A DNA stretch of 6,838 nucleotides from OMIW01 sp044235645 (GTDB lineage Bacteria > Bdellovibrionota_C > UBA2361 > OMIW01), in the NCBI GenBank assembly GCA_044235645.1, contig JBIIHQ010000027.1, positions 1 through 6,838 of the forward strand. Reading direction: 5' to 3'. The notes beneath the pieces were generated by a model, which was not told where the DNA came from, did not search any database, and saw nothing but the letters and a program-made list of their open reading frames with translations. The position numbers and the translations under genes were made by a program. Below, one piece after another: positions 5,218 to 6,838 of the stretch; the first letter of the stretch is position 1, and each line of letters starts with the position of its first letter.

Positions 5218-5292
5218 GGGTAGGAAAATCAATATCCCCAACGATATCGCAGGTATGGCCACTCCTCAAGTGACTTCATAGCCGCTGGTGAG
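5218..5292. repeat. Repeat R, copy 2, interrupted at its right side by IS66
   Basis: This is a direct copy of 2985-3059. The promoter-like hexamers are conserved (minus strand TTGAGG at 5264-5269 and TATCGT at 5241-5246, again 17 apart). The palindrome is shorter (ATATC 5232-5236, GATAT 5243-5247). Here the minus-strand promoter would point at the 3' end of the signal-peptide gene instead of at a regulator gene. The match to R1 ends at the first base of the IS66 left end. Confidence 0.9.
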
Positions 5293-5338
5293 TAAGCGGT
5301 GCACCAGAGGCGTCCTTCCGCGGATTCTCACCATGAAC

Positions 5339-5360
5339 TAAGACATTTCGGCAGGTCTTA
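5339..5360 (+). promoter_or_regulatory. Hairpin in the IS66 leader before tnpA
   Basis: TAAGAC (5339-5344) and GTCTTA (5355-5360) are perfect inverted copies with a 10-base loop, followed by TTTC, 16 bases before the tnpA start. It may shield transposition genes from outside transcription or hide the start region; this is a guess from position. Confidence 0.35.
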
Positions 5361-5376
5361 TTTCATGGAGGGTAGA

Positions 5377-5640
5377 ATGGGTAAACGATTCAGTACGGCG
5401 CAAGGGTCGGCATTTTTGTCTGAGTATCGAGGAAGTGGGTTGAGTCGCCGTGAGTATGTGAAGCGGAGTGGGATTAGCCTGAGTTACCTTGATGGTCTGA
5501 TACGGAGGTCGAAAGACTCTGGCTCTGGTGTTGGAGAGCGGCAAGGATTTGTGGAGGTTGAGCAGCCAGCGGTTTTAAACCGTCGTCACCTGGTTGAGAT
5601 ACAACTTTTTGATGGTACGACGATAAAAATTGGAGGTTGA
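5377..5640 (+). CDS. tnpA: IS66-family accessory protein TnpA (OrfA)
   Basis: This 87-residue protein matches the small first ORF of IS66 elements. It has a helix-turn-helix region around residues 8-45 (FLSEYRGSGLSRREYVKRSG, then SLSYLDGLIRR) and a C-terminal strand motif, VEIQLFDGTTIKI. TnpA is required together with TnpB and TnpC for transposition and probably binds the element ends. The ATG at 5377 is preferred over upstream in-frame ATGs (5299, 5365) because GGAGGG lies 4 bases before it and the protein then has the usual size. It ends 2 bases before the tnpB ATG. It appears intact. Confidence 0.85.
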   Translation: MGKRFSTAQGSAFLSEYRGSGLSRREYVKRSGISLSYLDGLIRRSKDSGSGVGERQGFVEVEQPAVLNRRHLVEIQLFDGTTIKIGG

Positions 5641-5642
5641 GA

Positions 5643-5969
5643 ATGGGGGAACATTTGCGTCGATTTGAACGGATTTTCTCGTATCGAGAGGGTATTGATA
5701 TGCGCTCTGGAGCGGTAGGTCTTCTTAGTATTGTTAAGCGGGAATTTTCGGTGGACCCGTTGAGTGGGTGCTTGTTTTTGTTCACGAATCGTCGTCGCGA
5801 TCTTGCTAAATGTATTTTCTGGGATCGCACTGGGTGGGTTGTGATAGCCAAGCGTCTTGAGCGTGGAAAATACAAAATACCCAATAATGAGCTGAGTTAT
5901 TCCCAATTTTTGCTTGTAATGGATGGCTTGAGCGACAAGTATTTGGTCAAAAGGCGGCGCGCCGACTAG
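5643..5969 (+). CDS. tnpB: IS66 Orf2/TnpB-like protein with replaced C-terminus
   Basis: The family signature is clear: GIDMRSGAVGLLSIVKREF (18-36), DPLSGCLFLFTNRRRDLAKC (39-58), WDRTGWVVIAKRLERGKY (60-77). The ATG at 5643 has GGAGG 6 bases upstream; a TTG at 5637 is an alternative that would overlap the tnpA stop. The protein is 108 residues, slightly short. Residues after about 95 (SDKYLVKRRRAD) do not look like TnpB. The same bases in another frame read WLERQVFGQKAARRLAEI, a TnpC N-terminal helix. The natural end of tnpB and the start of tnpC therefore seem to have been deleted, with a fusion point near 5921-5930. Function may be lost. Confidence 0.82.
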   Translation: MGEHLRRFERIFSYREGIDMRSGAVGLLSIVKREFSVDPLSGCLFLFTNRRRDLAKCIFWDRTGWVVIAKRLERGKYKIPNNELSYSQFLLVMDGLSDKYLVKRRRAD

Positions 5970-6838
5970 CTGAAATAGCTGATCATGAGCCAGCTGGGAA
6001 GAATGTATCAGAGAAACCTCCCCCCCAGACACAGACGGTCAGACAGTATTCGGAGCGAACAGAGCGAACGGCAAAGATTCGTCTATCACCTGCCGCTGTA
6101 CCGGGTGCATGACATGATTACCAAGGCAGGGTTCCCTGTTCATCGCTCAACTCTCGCTCGGCTTGTCATATCGGTATCTGACCTTCTTGCCCCAATTTAT
6201 CGAGCCCAGCTCTCCTCGATTCTCCAGAGTGAGGTGGTGGCTATGGATGAGGTACCGTGCCGGGTAGGACCCGACGAGGACCGTCCGGGAAAGATGAACA
6301 ATGCCTACTTTTGGCCAGTCCTTGGCGACAAAAATGAGATTGCATTCCCTTATGCAAAGTCTCGTGAACACGCCCATGTTGGGGCGATCCTCAAGGATTT
6401 CTGTGGTCATCTGATCACTGATGGCTACGGCGCATACCCTCGCTATGTGCAGCAGCGCCAACAGCAGGTGATTCACGCTGGGTGCTGGTTCCACTGGCGC
6501 CGTGAGTTCATTAAGGCAGAGCAGCTCCACCACAAGCTTGCTACGGCGTTTTTGGTTATCATTCGCAAGTTGGCTGCAGTCGAGCGGGAAGCCAAGAAGG
6601 CAGAGCTCTCGCTTGAGCAGCTGCTCGAGCTGCGAGCCGAAAAATCCCTTCCTCTTGTTGATAGCATCTTTGCTCTCGGGCGCGATGTGCTGGCGTCTGA
6701 AGCATTGCCTCCGAGCGACCCGCTCCGTAAGGCAATCGATTACGGGCTTACTCGTGATGCTCAGATGAGAGTATTCCTCACCGAACCCCGGGTGCCGATG
6801 AGCACCAATGACCTTGAGCGCGCCCTGCGTGCCGTTCC
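5924..6838 (+). pseudogene. tnpC: IS66-family transposase TnpC, 5'-deleted and frameshifted (runs off right edge)
   Basis: TnpC is the DDE transposase of IS66. An N-terminal piece is readable at about 5924-6070 in one frame (WLERQVFGQKAARRLAEI, then PPPQTQTVRQYSERTER). From about 6070 the match continues in a different frame as RFVYHLPLYRVHDMITKAGF up to the edge. The zinc-finger region usually found between these is missing, so a deletion with a frame change is inferred. A tandem GAGCGAAC (6053-6060, 6062-6069) lies at the junction. The catalytic part is intact: D in AMDEVPCRV (6246-6248), D in ITDGYGAYPRY (6420-6422), the CWFHWRREF motif, and E in NDLERALRAV (6816-6818). The second frame is open from an ATG at 5985 without a ribosome site, so a truncated product is conceivable. 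The 3' end is outside the window. Confidence 0.8.

Larger units (their letters stand above)
5292..6838 (+). mobile_element. IS66-family insertion sequence, left part (runs off right edge)
   Basis: The element begins GTAAGCGGTGCACC, the typical GTAAGCG-type end of IS66 elements, and carries tnpA, tnpB and tnpC in the usual order. The 8 bases before it (GCTGGTGA, 5284-5291) would be one copy of the 8-bp target duplication normal for this family; the other copy lies outside the window. Internal deletions between tnpB and tnpC suggest a non-autonomous copy. Confidence 0.85.

Noticed and set aside
4991..5269. 92-codon minus-strand open frame sharing DIxFPT with the extended RHH frame
   Set aside because: The shared peptide simply reflects the R repeat. 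The frame is antisense to the signal-peptide gene and shows no coding signs.

Overview
The window looks like an accessory, insertion-sequence-rich stretch of a bacterial chromosome or plasmid. A proteobacterium is most likely, given the IS256/IS5/IS66 mix and the style of the secreted proteins, but nothing here fixes the taxon. About half of the window is transposon DNA or repeat-rich non-coding DNA. No housekeeping gene, tRNA or rRNA is visible.

Layout. Bases 1-236 (minus) hold the N-terminal start of an IS256-type transposase that runs off the left edge. Bases 360-1466 (plus) hold an apparently intact IS5-family DDE transposase. Bases 1467-2058 are non-coding. They contain a 146-bp repeat (X1), two hairpin-like repeats (A, B) and a 9-bp-stem inverted repeat. 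Bases 2059-2970 (minus) encode a 303-residue protein with a C-terminal ribbon-helix-helix-like segment. An octanucleotide tandem repeat lies just inside its start, and a 75-bp promoter/operator-like repeat (R1) sits just upstream. Bases 3060-3886 are a second non-coding zone: a purine-rich stretch, a fragment resembling an IS91-type transposase C-terminus (minus), an inverted copy of the hairpin repeat (C), a second copy of the 146-bp repeat (X2), and a possible promoter.

The most interesting genes are at 3887-4498 and 4495-5121. The first encodes a 203-residue protein ending in an NNPGN...PPSENDT domain of the lysozyme-like type known from phage and secreted toxins. The second overlaps it by ATGA and encodes a protein with a clear Sec signal peptide. 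A cell-wall-attacking effector with its periplasmic immunity protein is my working interpretation. No secretion genes are present, so the pair would be an orphan cassette. It is bracketed by direct copies of the 75-bp repeat (R1 at 2985-3059, R2 at 5218-5292).

From 5292 to the right edge lies an IS66-family element: left end GTAAGCGG, tnpA, tnpB and tnpC. It starts exactly where R2 stops matching R1, so it appears to have inserted into R2. Its tnpB/tnpC junction and the tnpC N-terminal region carry internal deletions with a frame change. The DDE catalytic part of tnpC is intact up to the window edge.

Overall the window reads as a graveyard and assembly ground of mobile DNA around one small toxin/immunity-like operon and one putative DNA-binding regulator gene.
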